In this document: positions 16,801-23,451 of the stretch, in pieces | How the letters are laid out: each line of letters begins with the position of its first letter | Numbering within the stretch: position 1 is the first letter of the stretch | NCBI GenBank assembly: GCA_947175265.1 | Contig: CAMWMD010000022.1 | Location: forward strand, 1 to 46,893 | From: an uncultured Porphyromonadaceae bacterium | Lineage (GTDB): Bacteria; Bacteroidota; Bacteroidia; Bacteroidales; Muribaculaceae | Length of the DNA: 46,893 nucleotides | Reading direction: 5' to 3' | Notes under the pieces: model-generated | What the model was told of the DNA's origin: nothing | Database searches by the model: none | The model's input: the letters and a program-made list of their open reading frames with translations, nothing else | Translations under genes and position numbers: made by a program

Positions 16801-18953
16801 TCGCCACCCTTGCCGAGGAGATAAGCCTCGAGCGAAGCGAGTTTTGTCAGGCCCTGTGCAAAGACCTCGATGAGGTCGGAAGCGTCGTCAGTGGGATATA
16901 CCCTCACGGTTGAGGCGTAGCGGTCGTTGACGAAGATATCGATTACAGAGTGGTCGATAAACATCTGGATCTTGAAGTTCTCACCTTTGCCTGGGCGCAC
17001 GGGAAGGAGAGCCGAGAAACGGTTCTTGTTGCCGTCGTCCTGAAGGCGGGGAAGGTCCTTCATGTCGAACACGAGTTCGCCGTTGGCGGGATTATAGGTG
17101 AGGGAGCCACCCTTACCCTTGGCGTTCTTGTAGAATGTGAAGCCGAAAGGTGAATCGCCCACTACGAAAGTGGCAGTCACCTCAGCGGCGCGACCCCTGA
17201 CGTTCTCAAGCGAAACGTAGCCGTCAAGATCCTGATTGGCGAGTGTGAACTTGCTTGAGAGGTCGCGGTGGGCGTAGATCTCCTTCGCGGGCTGCTGCAA
17301 GAGTCGGCCGTTGGCATCGAGGCTCCACTGGCGGGGGAGTGAATAGAGATGTGCGTAGCCGAGGTCGATGTTTACCTGAGTCGGCATCTTGTCGGGCACG
17401 ATACCGAGAGCCACGATACGGCCGTCGGGAGTCTTCGTCACCGAGGGTGAGAGGAGGCCGTAGCCGTCGCAGCCGAAGAGGTCGACTTTCTCTGCGCCTG
17501 AATAGTTCACGAATTTTCCGTCGCTGAGCGAACCCACGCGATAGAGGCAGGTGGTGCCGTATCTTCCCGCAAGCGGAGAGGTGGTCATGAGCCATTTTCC
17601 GCCACCCATGTTGGTGACGTTGGGCATCTCTGTGTTGTGGCCGTTGTCCACACCATCCTCGGTGTGGTAGAACTCACCCTTGTAAGACCATCCCGAGCCG
17701 TTCCATTTGTAATAGTGCACGGCATCGCGTGCTCCCACCATGAAATAAGCGTCATTGCCATCGCGGTAGAAGTAGGTGTCGCGTCCGTCGCCCACGGGAG
17801 TTTCCGTAAGGGCGGCAATCGGATTCTTGGTATCCTTGTGCCAGTCGCGCATGTTCTGCAGGTCATCGCAGAAGGCGGTGGCTACGTAGGGTTTAGCGAA
17901 ATCCACACCGGTGTAGATGATAGTGGGATTGCCCCCGTTGAGGATAGGGTCGGAGAATACGCAGCCTGACCAGCAGCCCTTTATGTCGTAGAACTCACTC
18001 GGAGCGAGAGCCGGCTTCTCATCATGCCAGGTTATGAGGTCGTCAGAAATGATGTGTCCCCAGTGCTGGTGGCTCATGATGGGCGCGCTGCCCGTCTTCT
18101 GGTAGAATGCGTGATATTTCTTATCGTTCGGATTGTAGTAGAGTCCGTGTGTCTCGTTGCTCCAGTTCTGTCCCGGCTGGCCGTGGAAACGAGCGCGGAA
18201 GCGGTCGTTCTCATATCGTGATGCAGGGATATCGAGATTTGCGTAGGTCGGTGTGAATGCCGGGACTGTGGCGGTGTCGTCGATTATGAGGCTCTCGTAA
18301 GCACCGTTTATACCGCAGATTTCCGCGCCGCCGAGGTCAGCGTGCCTGTTGCCGATGGCGAAATGGAGTTCGCTGCCGCCTACGGTCACATTTCCGGAGG
18401 CAGCCTTGCTCCCTACTTCCTTACCGTTTCTGAAGAGTTTCACGGTGTTGCCATCGTATGCCACGGTGAGTTCGGTCCATTCCCAGAGTGGCACCTTGTC
18501 GTTTGCATTCACCTCCACGAGTGAGTTGCCCACATAGATGAGTACGCCATATTGGCCCAAGCGGTTGATCTGGAAGGCGAAACCCTTCTTACCACCCTCG
18601 TCAAGGCACCCCGCGAGGTCAACCTTGTCGGTGGTTCCGTTCTCATGGCCGATAATCGGGTAGGTGTCAATTGCGAAGCGCAGGGTCGCGCTCATGGAGT
18701 TGCCGTCTACTACACGGGCAAGTTGGCCTGCGGCCTTGGAGGAATAGCCGTCCGTACGCCAGGCGGCACCGCTCGCCCCATTGATTTCCATAGTCTGGAA
18801 ACGTCCCTCGATATTGAATGCCTGACCTTTCACGAGATCTTTCATCGCGTTGCCGGCAAAACGGATATTGGTGACGTTCCCTGCAAGTGCCGGGAGCACT
18901 CCCGTCAACAGGAGCGTGCTTCCCAACATCATCTTTCGGGTTAGTTTTCGCAT
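13827..18953 (-). CDS. Giant secreted GH32-like fructan hydrolase with three DUF4960-like modules
   Basis: The protein has 1708 residues, with the ATG at 18953 set by the signal peptide (TLLLTGVLPALAG). Order of parts: LamG-like lectin fold (about 25-245), five-bladed GH32 propeller and beta-sandwich (about 250-735), three DUF4960-like modules (about 738-1014, 1061-1334 and 1374-1644) joined by acidic Pro-rich linkers, and a T9SS-like tail (EWYNLQGLKVAEPTKGIYL). Family GH32 cleaves levan, inulin or sucrose. The acid/base Glu is E442 (TEMPN, normally ECPD) and the transition-state Asp is D392 (GRDTYF, normally RDP). The nucleophile motif WMNDPNG reads WSNETHG, with E267 in place of Asp. I recall a GH32 subgroup with NEPH in this place, so activity is plausible but the substrate may differ. 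It is divergently transcribed from the pilus operon. Confidence 0.85.
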   Translation of the reverse strand: MRKLTRKMMLGSTLLLTGVLPALAGNVTNIRFAGNAMKDLVKGQAFNIEGRFQTMEINGASGAAWRTDGYSSKAAGQLARVVDGNSMSATLRFAIDTYPIIGHENGTTDKVDLAGCLDEGGKKGFAFQINRLGQYGVLIYVGNSLVEVNANDKVPLWEWTELTVAYDGNTVKLFRNGKEVGSKAASGNVTVGGSELHFAIGNRHADLGGAEICGINGAYESLIIDDTATVPAFTPTYANLDIPASRYENDRFRARFHGQPGQNWSNETHGLYYNPNDKKYHAFYQKTGSAPIMSHQHWGHIISDDLITWHDEKPALAPSEFYDIKGCWSGCVFSDPILNGGNPTIIYTGVDFAKPYVATAFCDDLQNMRDWHKDTKNPIAALTETPVGDGRDTYFYRDGNDAYFMVGARDAVHYYKWNGSGWSYKGEFYHTEDGVDNGHNTEMPNVTNMGGGKWLMTTSPLAGRYGTTCLYRVGSLSDGKFVNYSGAEKVDLFGCDGYGLLSPSVTKTPDGRIVALGIVPDKMPTQVNIDLGYAHLYSLPRQWSLDANGRLLQQPAKEIYAHRDLSSKFTLANQDLDGYVSLENVRGRAAEVTATFVVGDSPFGFTFYKNAKGKGGSLTYNPANGELVFDMKDLPRLQDDGNKNRFSALLPVRPGKGENFKIQMFIDHSVIDIFVNDRYASTVRVYPTDDASDLIEVFAQGLTKLASLEAYLLGKGGDTFGEPIVPPAPRKPEKLETTGRVALYVGYDNLDQLIKDDKNPATHEEKAVYDYFVSKFPTGTVLFAGDVDKIKAEDFDCLWVTCDRPGIAQGWESLPEAFSNANFVNALKNYSVAGGNLYLTKFAGQLVVAIGRTNDAPNVFDSGEGGDKDDEWSMQAMPYSDYIDSPIFNNLSLRDDGYAKVLPLMSGSHHRDDHNCLWNLNDFGGADNFMARNNAEVLGTWGHDGGQVGAGLVEFHPQVSRGTRATDPEDVKERKGTIIVNGLAAYEWAQTGGANESHQNILDLTTNIMMYLSPVAEGGTGVQPGEDPKEPENPENPSEDPENPGGDDPVVTPSKPETLESTGKVAFYVGYDSLEEAFNNVEAKATYEYFTKAFPKGSVIFPQDVDMISTDNFDVIWVNCDRRNVEEGWEHLPDAFKNEAFVEALKNYNLAGGNLYLSTFATQLTVAIGRISNDFRPMVFYSGAGEDKNDVWAMNIAPYGKDWSTSHLIFTDLPVVDAGFGKTVSLMSGVNHREDHNCLWDLNNYGGYENFTASTNSEVLGTWGHDGGQNGAGLIEFYPVNNTRAVDPEKIESRKGTIIVNGLAACEWDPVTGSNDSQANIEKLTTNILTYLSPVAEGSSVVEDPENPGEDPEDPGDDPVVPPFEETLESTGRIALYVGYADLDALKEEDKDQNTHEEKAVYDYFKANFPEGTVLFAGDAAEINAEDFDCVWITCDRPGIAQGWENLPYEYNNPELIDVLKEYSNAGGNLYLSKFASQLVNAIGRTDDAPDVFYSGEGSMKDDVWSMNVMHHGNDWSTHLLFSGLPIDDMGYGKVLSLMSGTHHRDDHNCLWDVNNFGNGEDFMAKNNARILGTWGHEGGENGAGLIEFLPLTTRAAESDAIAQRKGTIIVNGLAAYEWAQTGGTNESHANIESLTGNILKYLSPVDVNAKDPGTEPGGEDNPTGIESLDADGDNGIEWYNLQGLKVAEPTKGIYLMKKNGKFIKIIR

Positions 18954-19043
18954 CGTTTTTCTGGTTGTTATGTTGTAGAAATTGATTCCTCTGTTCAAGG
19001 GAAAACCGGCAGCCGGCTCCCTCTTTCGCTGGGTGAACGGCCA

Positions 19044-19051
19044 CAAAATTA
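19044..19051 (-). promoter_or_regulatory. Putative -7 element for the GH32-like gene
   Basis: TAATTTTG on the minus strand fits TAnnTTTG. A TTG lies 17 bases upstream, close to the expected -33 position. The identical octamer precedes mgtE and the DUF4960 gene. Confidence 0.55.
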
Positions 19052-19101
19052 TGAAGAGACTCAATTTTCAACTATAAAATTTGTGGCATATTCCATAAAT
19101 C

Positions 19102-19133
19102 GTCGTTTTTATGCACTATTAAGTCATTTTTAT
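19102..19133. promoter_or_regulatory. 21-bp-period direct repeat upstream of the GH32-like gene
   Basis: GTCGTTTTTAT (19102) and GTCATTTTTAT (19123) differ at one of eleven positions and start exactly 21 bp apart, about 50 to 80 bp upstream of the minus-strand -7 element. The arrangement suits a dimeric AraC-type activator such as the hybrid regulator at 26413. The T run makes chance matching easier. Confidence 0.4.
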
Positions 19134-19214
19134 CGCCACAAAATTCAGATTTTAACGCTTCCCCCTTGTTTATTAACACTTTCACTATTTCTCAACCCTC
19201 CTTGTGCAGTTTTC

Positions 19215-19240
19215 CGACTTTATCGTTCACTTTTACGACT
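19215..19240. promoter_or_regulatory. 21-bp-period direct repeat upstream of the pilus operon
   Basis: CGACT occurs at 19215 and 19236, exactly 21 bp apart, about 60 to 85 bp upstream of the pilus -7 element. The first copy, CCGACTTTA, resembles CCGACTTTT at 11728 near the DUF4960 gene. It is a short match and is listed because spacing and position agree with the other two pairs. Confidence 0.3.
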
Positions 19241-19280
19241 ATGCAACATTTGTGATAGTGTTTTCCCAAAAATTTATAAG

Positions 19281-19308
19281 TTTTCGATGAACAAGCATGT
19301 TAACTTTG
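19281..19308 (+). promoter_or_regulatory. Putative promoter of the pilus operon
   Basis: TAACTTTG at 19301-19308 is an exact TAnnTTTG -7 element. A TTTT-rich -33-like stretch starts at 19281, about 19 bases upstream. The first gene begins at 19465. Confidence 0.55.
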
Positions 19309-19464
19309 CAACGTCGGAAGTGACAAGGGTATCCGAGCCAAGGTCCTGCCGCCGCGAATCAATAGTTTCACAAACCTGCAATCCTAAACTGCAACAAACC
19401 CTCAAACCTAACGCACCCCACCCCGGGATGCTTTAATGATTAACCTAAAAGCCCTGCACCTCTC

Positions 19465-20790
19465 ATGAACACCCTCATGACTAAAAAGACACACACGAAG
19501 CGTTTCCTGCCCTTCGCTTCCGGAGCAAGAACTCTGATTGCTGTCTCGGCAATCGCTCTTACCGGACTGTCGGCCGCAGGAGCTTCGAAGGAATTCAAGG
19601 ATTCCGTAAGGATCCATTTCCGACAATCGAGAACCGAGTTCGACACCTTATATAACGGCAACCGCGACTCAATAGATTTCTTCCGTCGCAGTCTCACCAC
19701 TCTTAAAAAAGAGAATCCATACGCCGCAGTAAGAAAAGTGATCGTCTTCGGTGGCGCCTCCCCGGAGGGCTCAATTGCCCTTAACAAAAGCCTCTCCGAA
19801 CAACGCGCGAAACGCATATTCTCACTCTTCAGCCATCTCCCCGACCTGAAACCCGACCTCACAGAGTTCAAATTTCTCGGACGCGACTGGAAAGGCCTCC
19901 GCAGAATGGCGGTAGCCGACCAGAACACTCCCAACCGTGAGGAGGTGATTGCCCTTATCGACGAGATCATCGAGCGTAACAAGGGGGGTGAGAAAGACGG
20001 AGCCGGAAACCTCAAGGCTCTCAAGGCACTCGCAAAAGGGAAACCCTACGCCTACATGTATAAGAATCATTTCCCTTTCATTCGTACGGCACAGGTGATC
20101 CTCGAGTATGAAGTGATCGAGCATATCCCCGATTCGCTTCTCCCCCCGCCCTCCTACGCCAACGCTGTGGTGGTGGTGCCCCCGATGATTGAGGAACCCG
20201 GATACACGTATCACGAAGTGATTGAGGAAAAGGAGTGCAAACCCTTCTTCATGAACATACGGACGAACATGCTCTACGATATGGCCGCGGTGCCCAACCT
20301 CGGTGCCGAGTTCTATCTCGGAAAGAACTGGAGCATAGGTGGAAACTGGATGTACGCCTGGTGGAGCAAGAATGAATCCCACAGATACTGGAGGCTCTAC
20401 GGCGGCGACCTCAACATCCGCAAATGGTTCGGCTTGAAGGCCAACGCCAAGCCACTCACCGGCCACCATATCGGCCTGCTCGCACAGGCTCAGACGTGGG
20501 ACTTCGAGTTCGGCAACAAAGGATGGATGGGCGGTAAGCCCGGAGGCAACATCTTCGACCGCGCGAACTACGGCGCAAGCATAGAGTACGGCTTCTCTCT
20601 CCCCGTTGCCGAGCGTCTGAATATAGATTTCTCTGTCGCTGCCGGCTATATCGGAGGTAAGTACGTGACATACACACCGCAAGGTCCCGGGTATGTCTGG
20701 ACTGCCACAAAACAGTTCAACTGGTTCGGCCCTACTAAGGCGGAAATTTCTCTCGTCTGGCAGATTGGCTGTGGCAACCGTAATCTTTAA
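19465..20790 (+). CDS. DUF3575-type outer-membrane protein of a fimbrial locus
   Basis: The protein has 441 residues with a signal peptide (about 1-37; ATGs at 19465 and 19477 are both possible). Residues about 45-130 form an OmpA-like part with GGASPEGSIALNKSLSEQRA, recalling peptidoglycan-associated domains. From about residue 255 to the end the sequence alternates polar and aromatic residues as in an eight-strand beta-barrel (MNIRTNMLYDMAAVPNLGAE, typical of DUF3575). Such proteins stand first in many Bacteroidales fimbrial operons, before a DUF5119 or FimB-like lipoprotein and fimbrillins. The likely role is an outer-membrane anchor or assembly partner of the pilus, inferred from gene order. 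It is 14 bp before the next gene. Confidence 0.85.
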   Translation: MNTLMTKKTHTKRFLPFASGARTLIAVSAIALTGLSAAGASKEFKDSVRIHFRQSRTEFDTLYNGNRDSIDFFRRSLTTLKKENPYAAVRKVIVFGGASPEGSIALNKSLSEQRAKRIFSLFSHLPDLKPDLTEFKFLGRDWKGLRRMAVADQNTPNREEVIALIDEIIERNKGGEKDGAGNLKALKALAKGKPYAYMYKNHFPFIRTAQVILEYEVIEHIPDSLLPPPSYANAVVVVPPMIEEPGYTYHEVIEEKECKPFFMNIRTNMLYDMAAVPNLGAEFYLGKNWSIGGNWMYAWWSKNESHRYWRLYGGDLNIRKWFGLKANAKPLTGHHIGLLAQAQTWDFEFGNKGWMGGKPGGNIFDRANYGASIEYGFSLPVAERLNIDFSVAAGYIGGKYVTYTPQGPGYVWTATKQFNWFGPTKAEISLVWQIGCGNRNL

Positions 20791-20804
20791 TCCCTCTCAT
20801 ACTA

Positions 20805-21797
20805 ATGCTGACAACAGATATGATACCATCCATATTCCATACACGAAGACCTTTGATTTTGCCCTTGGCAGCCATCTCACTGTTCACGGCTTGCAATCAT
20901 AAGGAACTTGACGACCTCCCGCAACCCGACTTCCGGGTCCGTGTCAAATTCAACTGGCACCATGCCCCCGACGCCGACCCCTCGCTGATGCAGGTGTTCT
21001 TCTACAACCGTTCCACCGGCAACATGCAGTATGACGTGCTCCCCTCCGTTGAGGGTGGATACGTAGACCTTGAGGAGGGCGACTGGCAGGTGACGACTTA
21101 CAACCTTGAGGACGTCACCAACATAATCGGTGAAAACTCTGGCAGTTTCGCCAACCACCACCTCACGACCCGCGCCGGAAACATCCTGGAAGGCGCGCTC
21201 GGAAACTCCCAGCCGCCGACACTCGGCGAAGACCAACGGGTACTCGTGACCCCCGACATGGTTTGGGGCGAGGCAAGAGAGGGAATTTCAATCCATCCCG
21301 AGCCGGGACAGAGGGAAGTGGTTGTGACTCTCGAACCCGAGGAACTCGTCTGCCACTACTCATTTGAGATCCTGCACGTGGAGAATCTGAGCAACATCAC
21401 CAATATGTGTGCGGCTCTCACAGGAATGTCGGGCGGTATGACCTTCAGCACCTCCCTTCTCGACCTCGAGTCGGTGACGCTTCCTCTGACGGCCTCCCCC
21501 GATGGTCCCTCTACGATTAAGGGTGAGTTCTACACCTTCGGTTTCAACCCCGAGAACCGCGACCCGAAGATGATGAACCTATACGTTTGGCTTGACGACG
21601 GACGCAAACTCGTATACGGAACCACCGAAGACGCTCAGGAGAAATGGAACGTTTCCGACCAGATCAGAAACGCTGTGAACCCGAAAAGGGTACACTACAT
21701 AATCGACGGCCTCAGCATCCCCGCAACAATGGATGGCGGAATGTTCAACCCCTCGACCGACGACTGGACAACCGAGGACTACGAAATCGGAATCTGA
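20805..21797 (+). CDS. DUF5119/FimB-like fimbrial lipoprotein
   Basis: The protein has 330 residues, a lipoprotein with a signal peptide ending LFTAC near residue 30 (a start at the ATG five codons later is possible). The mature start HKELDDLPQPDFRVRVKFNW, followed by a PDADPSLMQVFFY stretch, matches what I remember of DUF5119 proteins, which accompany DUF3575 and fimbrillin genes. A later SYEILHV-type strand and the LTGMSGG stretch fit the two beta-sandwich domains of fimbrillin-related proteins. The probable role is accessory or anchor subunit of the type V pilus. It lies between the DUF3575 gene (14 bp) and the fimbrillin gene (96 bp), all presumably one transcript. Confidence 0.8.
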   Translation: MLTTDMIPSIFHTRRPLILPLAAISLFTACNHKELDDLPQPDFRVRVKFNWHHAPDADPSLMQVFFYNRSTGNMQYDVLPSVEGGYVDLEEGDWQVTTYNLEDVTNIIGENSGSFANHHLTTRAGNILEGALGNSQPPTLGEDQRVLVTPDMVWGEAREGISIHPEPGQREVVVTLEPEELVCHYSFEILHVENLSNITNMCAALTGMSGGMTFSTSLLDLESVTLPLTASPDGPSTIKGEFYTFGFNPENRDPKMMNLYVWLDDGRKLVYGTTEDAQEKWNVSDQIRNAVNPKRVHYIIDGLSIPATMDGGMFNPSTDDWTTEDYEIGI

Positions 21798-21893
21798 CAA
21801 TACACCTGAACGACAGACCTGAAAATCGCAAACCTCATCAAAAAAAAGAAAAAAGAATTCAATTAACAATAATCTACAAAACCTACAAAAGAA

Positions 21894-23072
21894 ATGAAAA
21901 AGAATCTTTTCTGGGCAGCATCTATCGCATGCCTCTGCGCATCTTGCGCAAACGACGGTGTAATCGAGGAAAACCGCGCCTCTGACGAAATCCGCTTCAA
22001 AGCTTTCGCGGAAGGCTCAACTCGAGCCGGGAGTGTTTTCTGCCCCTCCAACCTCCCCACCTCCTTCACCCTGTATGCATCTACCACTGATGGTACTATC
22101 ATCAATGGCGATACCTATACCAACAACGGTTCAGGAGTATACGAGAACAGCATAAAACGCTATTGGCCTGAAACAGGTACTGTAACTTTCGAGGCTCTCG
22201 TAAACGGTACAAAGAATGACGATGGCAAAGTTGATTTCACAGTAAATGCGACTCCCGCTTCTCAGACAGACCTCATCTACGCCCGCACTGAAGCAACAAA
22301 GTCTGATACCCCTGTTGCCCTCAACTTCCGCCACGCTCTTTCTCAGATCGTGTTCAAGGCTACAAACACTCAAGACAAATCTCTCACTGTAAAAATCGAT
22401 GAGGTTATTCTCGGTAACGTTAAGAATGCCGGTGTATACGAACTTCCTACCGCTAACACAGATGACAATATATCAGAGGAGACCGGCCATGTCGGTGCCG
22501 AGGATAAATATAAGGAAAGTGGCCGTGGTCAATGGACAAGCACTTCCGGTTCTGCATTCTACACACTCACCGGCTTGAATAAGACTCTCAATAATACCAC
22601 CAATTCAGTAGAACTTTCTGCTGCAAACGGAGCCGGCGCTCTTATGCTCATCCCGGGTGCAACAACTGCATGGGACAAAACTGCCATGGACTTGTCTAAT
22701 ATCGGTAGCATTTCCGGTACTTTCTTCCTTCTCAAGGTCACAATCTCTCAGACTGTAAAGGAAGGAGAAGCTCCCGCTTATATCTGGGGTACTGAGACAG
22801 CATCTAAATATATCGCAATCCCCGTTTCATTCGATTGGAAGGAAGGTAAGCGCTACGTCTACACATTCTCCTTCGGTAACGGTGCCGGCGGTATTGATCC
22901 GGAAGATCCTACAAAACCCGTATTCGTGCCTATCACATTCAATGTTACTGTTGATGAGTTTGTTCCTGTTAACGGTGACATCAAGGTAGAAGAAACTCCC
23001 GCTACTCCCGCTACTCCCGCTGCTCCCGTAGAGAACGGTGGTGAAGAAGGTGGTGAGAACGCAGGTGAGTAA
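21894..23072 (+). CDS. Fimbrillin family lipoprotein (type V pilus shaft subunit)
   Basis: The protein has 392 residues. The lipoprotein signal ends CASC near residue 18. The mature part has the fimbrillin-family signs RYWPETGTVTFEAL and LNFRHALSQIVFKA. In type V pili the lipidated precursor is cut after an Arg and the freed strand is exchanged between subunits; R45 in EGSTRAG is a candidate site. Toward the C-terminus there is a Pro-Ala-Thr stretch encoded by 9-bp tandem units, then a Gly/Glu tail. The base composition is more AT-rich than in the dcw genes, as is common for surface antigens. A strong terminator at 23139-23177 follows, so this is probably the end of the first pilus transcript. 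Confidence 0.85.
   Translation: MKKNLFWAASIACLCASCANDGVIEENRASDEIRFKAFAEGSTRAGSVFCPSNLPTSFTLYASTTDGTIINGDTYTNNGSGVYENSIKRYWPETGTVTFEALVNGTKNDDGKVDFTVNATPASQTDLIYARTEATKSDTPVALNFRHALSQIVFKATNTQDKSLTVKIDEVILGNVKNAGVYELPTANTDDNISEETGHVGAEDKYKESGRGQWTSTSGSAFYTLTGLNKTLNNTTNSVELSAANGAGALMLIPGATTAWDKTAMDLSNIGSISGTFFLLKVTISQTVKEGEAPAYIWGTETASKYIAIPVSFDWKEGKRYVYTFSFGNGAGGIDPEDPTKPVFVPITFNVTVDEFVPVNGDIKVEETPATPATPAAPVENGGEEGGENAGE
22992..23027 (+). repeat. In-frame nonamer repeat encoding a Thr-Pro-Ala stretch
   Basis: Four 9-mers with a CTCCC core (GAAACTCCC, GCTACTCCC twice, GCTGCTCCC) lie close to the 3' end of the fimbrillin gene. The core equals that of the nonamer repeats elsewhere in the window, though a plain repetitive peptide linker would look similar. 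Confidence 0.5.
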
Positions 23073-23138
23073 TCACGACACGCAACCTGATTCCGTAATA
23101 GATATAATTAGACAGTGAATTAGTAATGTTAGGTAGTG

Positions 23139-23177
23139 CCCGCCGCTTATCCTTCCCGGGTCGGCGGCGGGTTTTCT
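23139..23177 (+). terminator. Intrinsic terminator after the fimbrillin gene
   Basis: CCCGCCGC (23139-23146) pairs with GCGGCGGG (23164-23171), followed by TTTTCT. It would end the DUF3575-DUF5119-fimbrillin transcript, so the next gene may be transcribed at a lower level by read-through or from its own promoter. Confidence 0.8.
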
Positions 23178-23185
23178 AATCTTGT

Positions 23186-23440
23186 TTAAGGCAGTAGGCT
23201 CAAGGCATTAGGCTCTAGGCTCAAGGCTCAAGAGATTGGGCAGTAGGTCCGATTTCTCCGATTCCTCTGATTTTCCCGATTTCTCCTCTCGCCTAAAGCC
23301 TAAAGCCTAAAGCCTAAGGCCTAAACCCTAAACCCTAAACCCTAAACCCTAAACCCTAAGGCCTTAAGCCTAAAGCCTAAAGCCTAAAGCCTAAATATAA
23401 TCTAAATAACAAGCCTAAGGCCTAAAGCCTTAAGCCTAAA
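23186..23440. repeat. Composite heptamer-nonamer-inverted heptamer element (copy 2)
   Basis: Nine heptamers of type NNNAGGC (23186-23248) are followed by four nonamers of type CCGATTTCT (23249-23284). A six-base link follows, then 15 heptamers of type GCCTAAA or CCCTAAA (23291-23395), a 17-bp AT-rich gap, and four more heptamers (23413-23440). The layout equals that of copy 1 at 9415-9573 and shares its core with TAGGTCCGATTT. It fills almost all of the 379-bp gap before the tip gene and ends 11 bases before that gene's ATG. No convincing promoter is visible inside. Confidence 0.85.
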
Positions 23441-23451
23441 AACCAAATAGC

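Larger units (their letters stand above)
18954..19464. promoter_or_regulatory. Divergent regulatory region between the GH32-like gene and the pilus operon
   Basis: This 511-bp stretch has no supported gene. It is AT-rich in its middle part and contains a minus-strand promoter near 19044, a plus-strand promoter near 19301, and two pairs of direct repeats with 21-bp period (19102-19133 and 19215-19240). The leaders are about 85 nt for the GH32-like gene and about 150 nt for the pilus operon. Confidence 0.6.

Noticed and set aside
23291..23440. CRISPR-like array
   Set aside because: Units are 7 bp with no spacers of constant length and no cas genes nearby; it is a plain tandem repeat.
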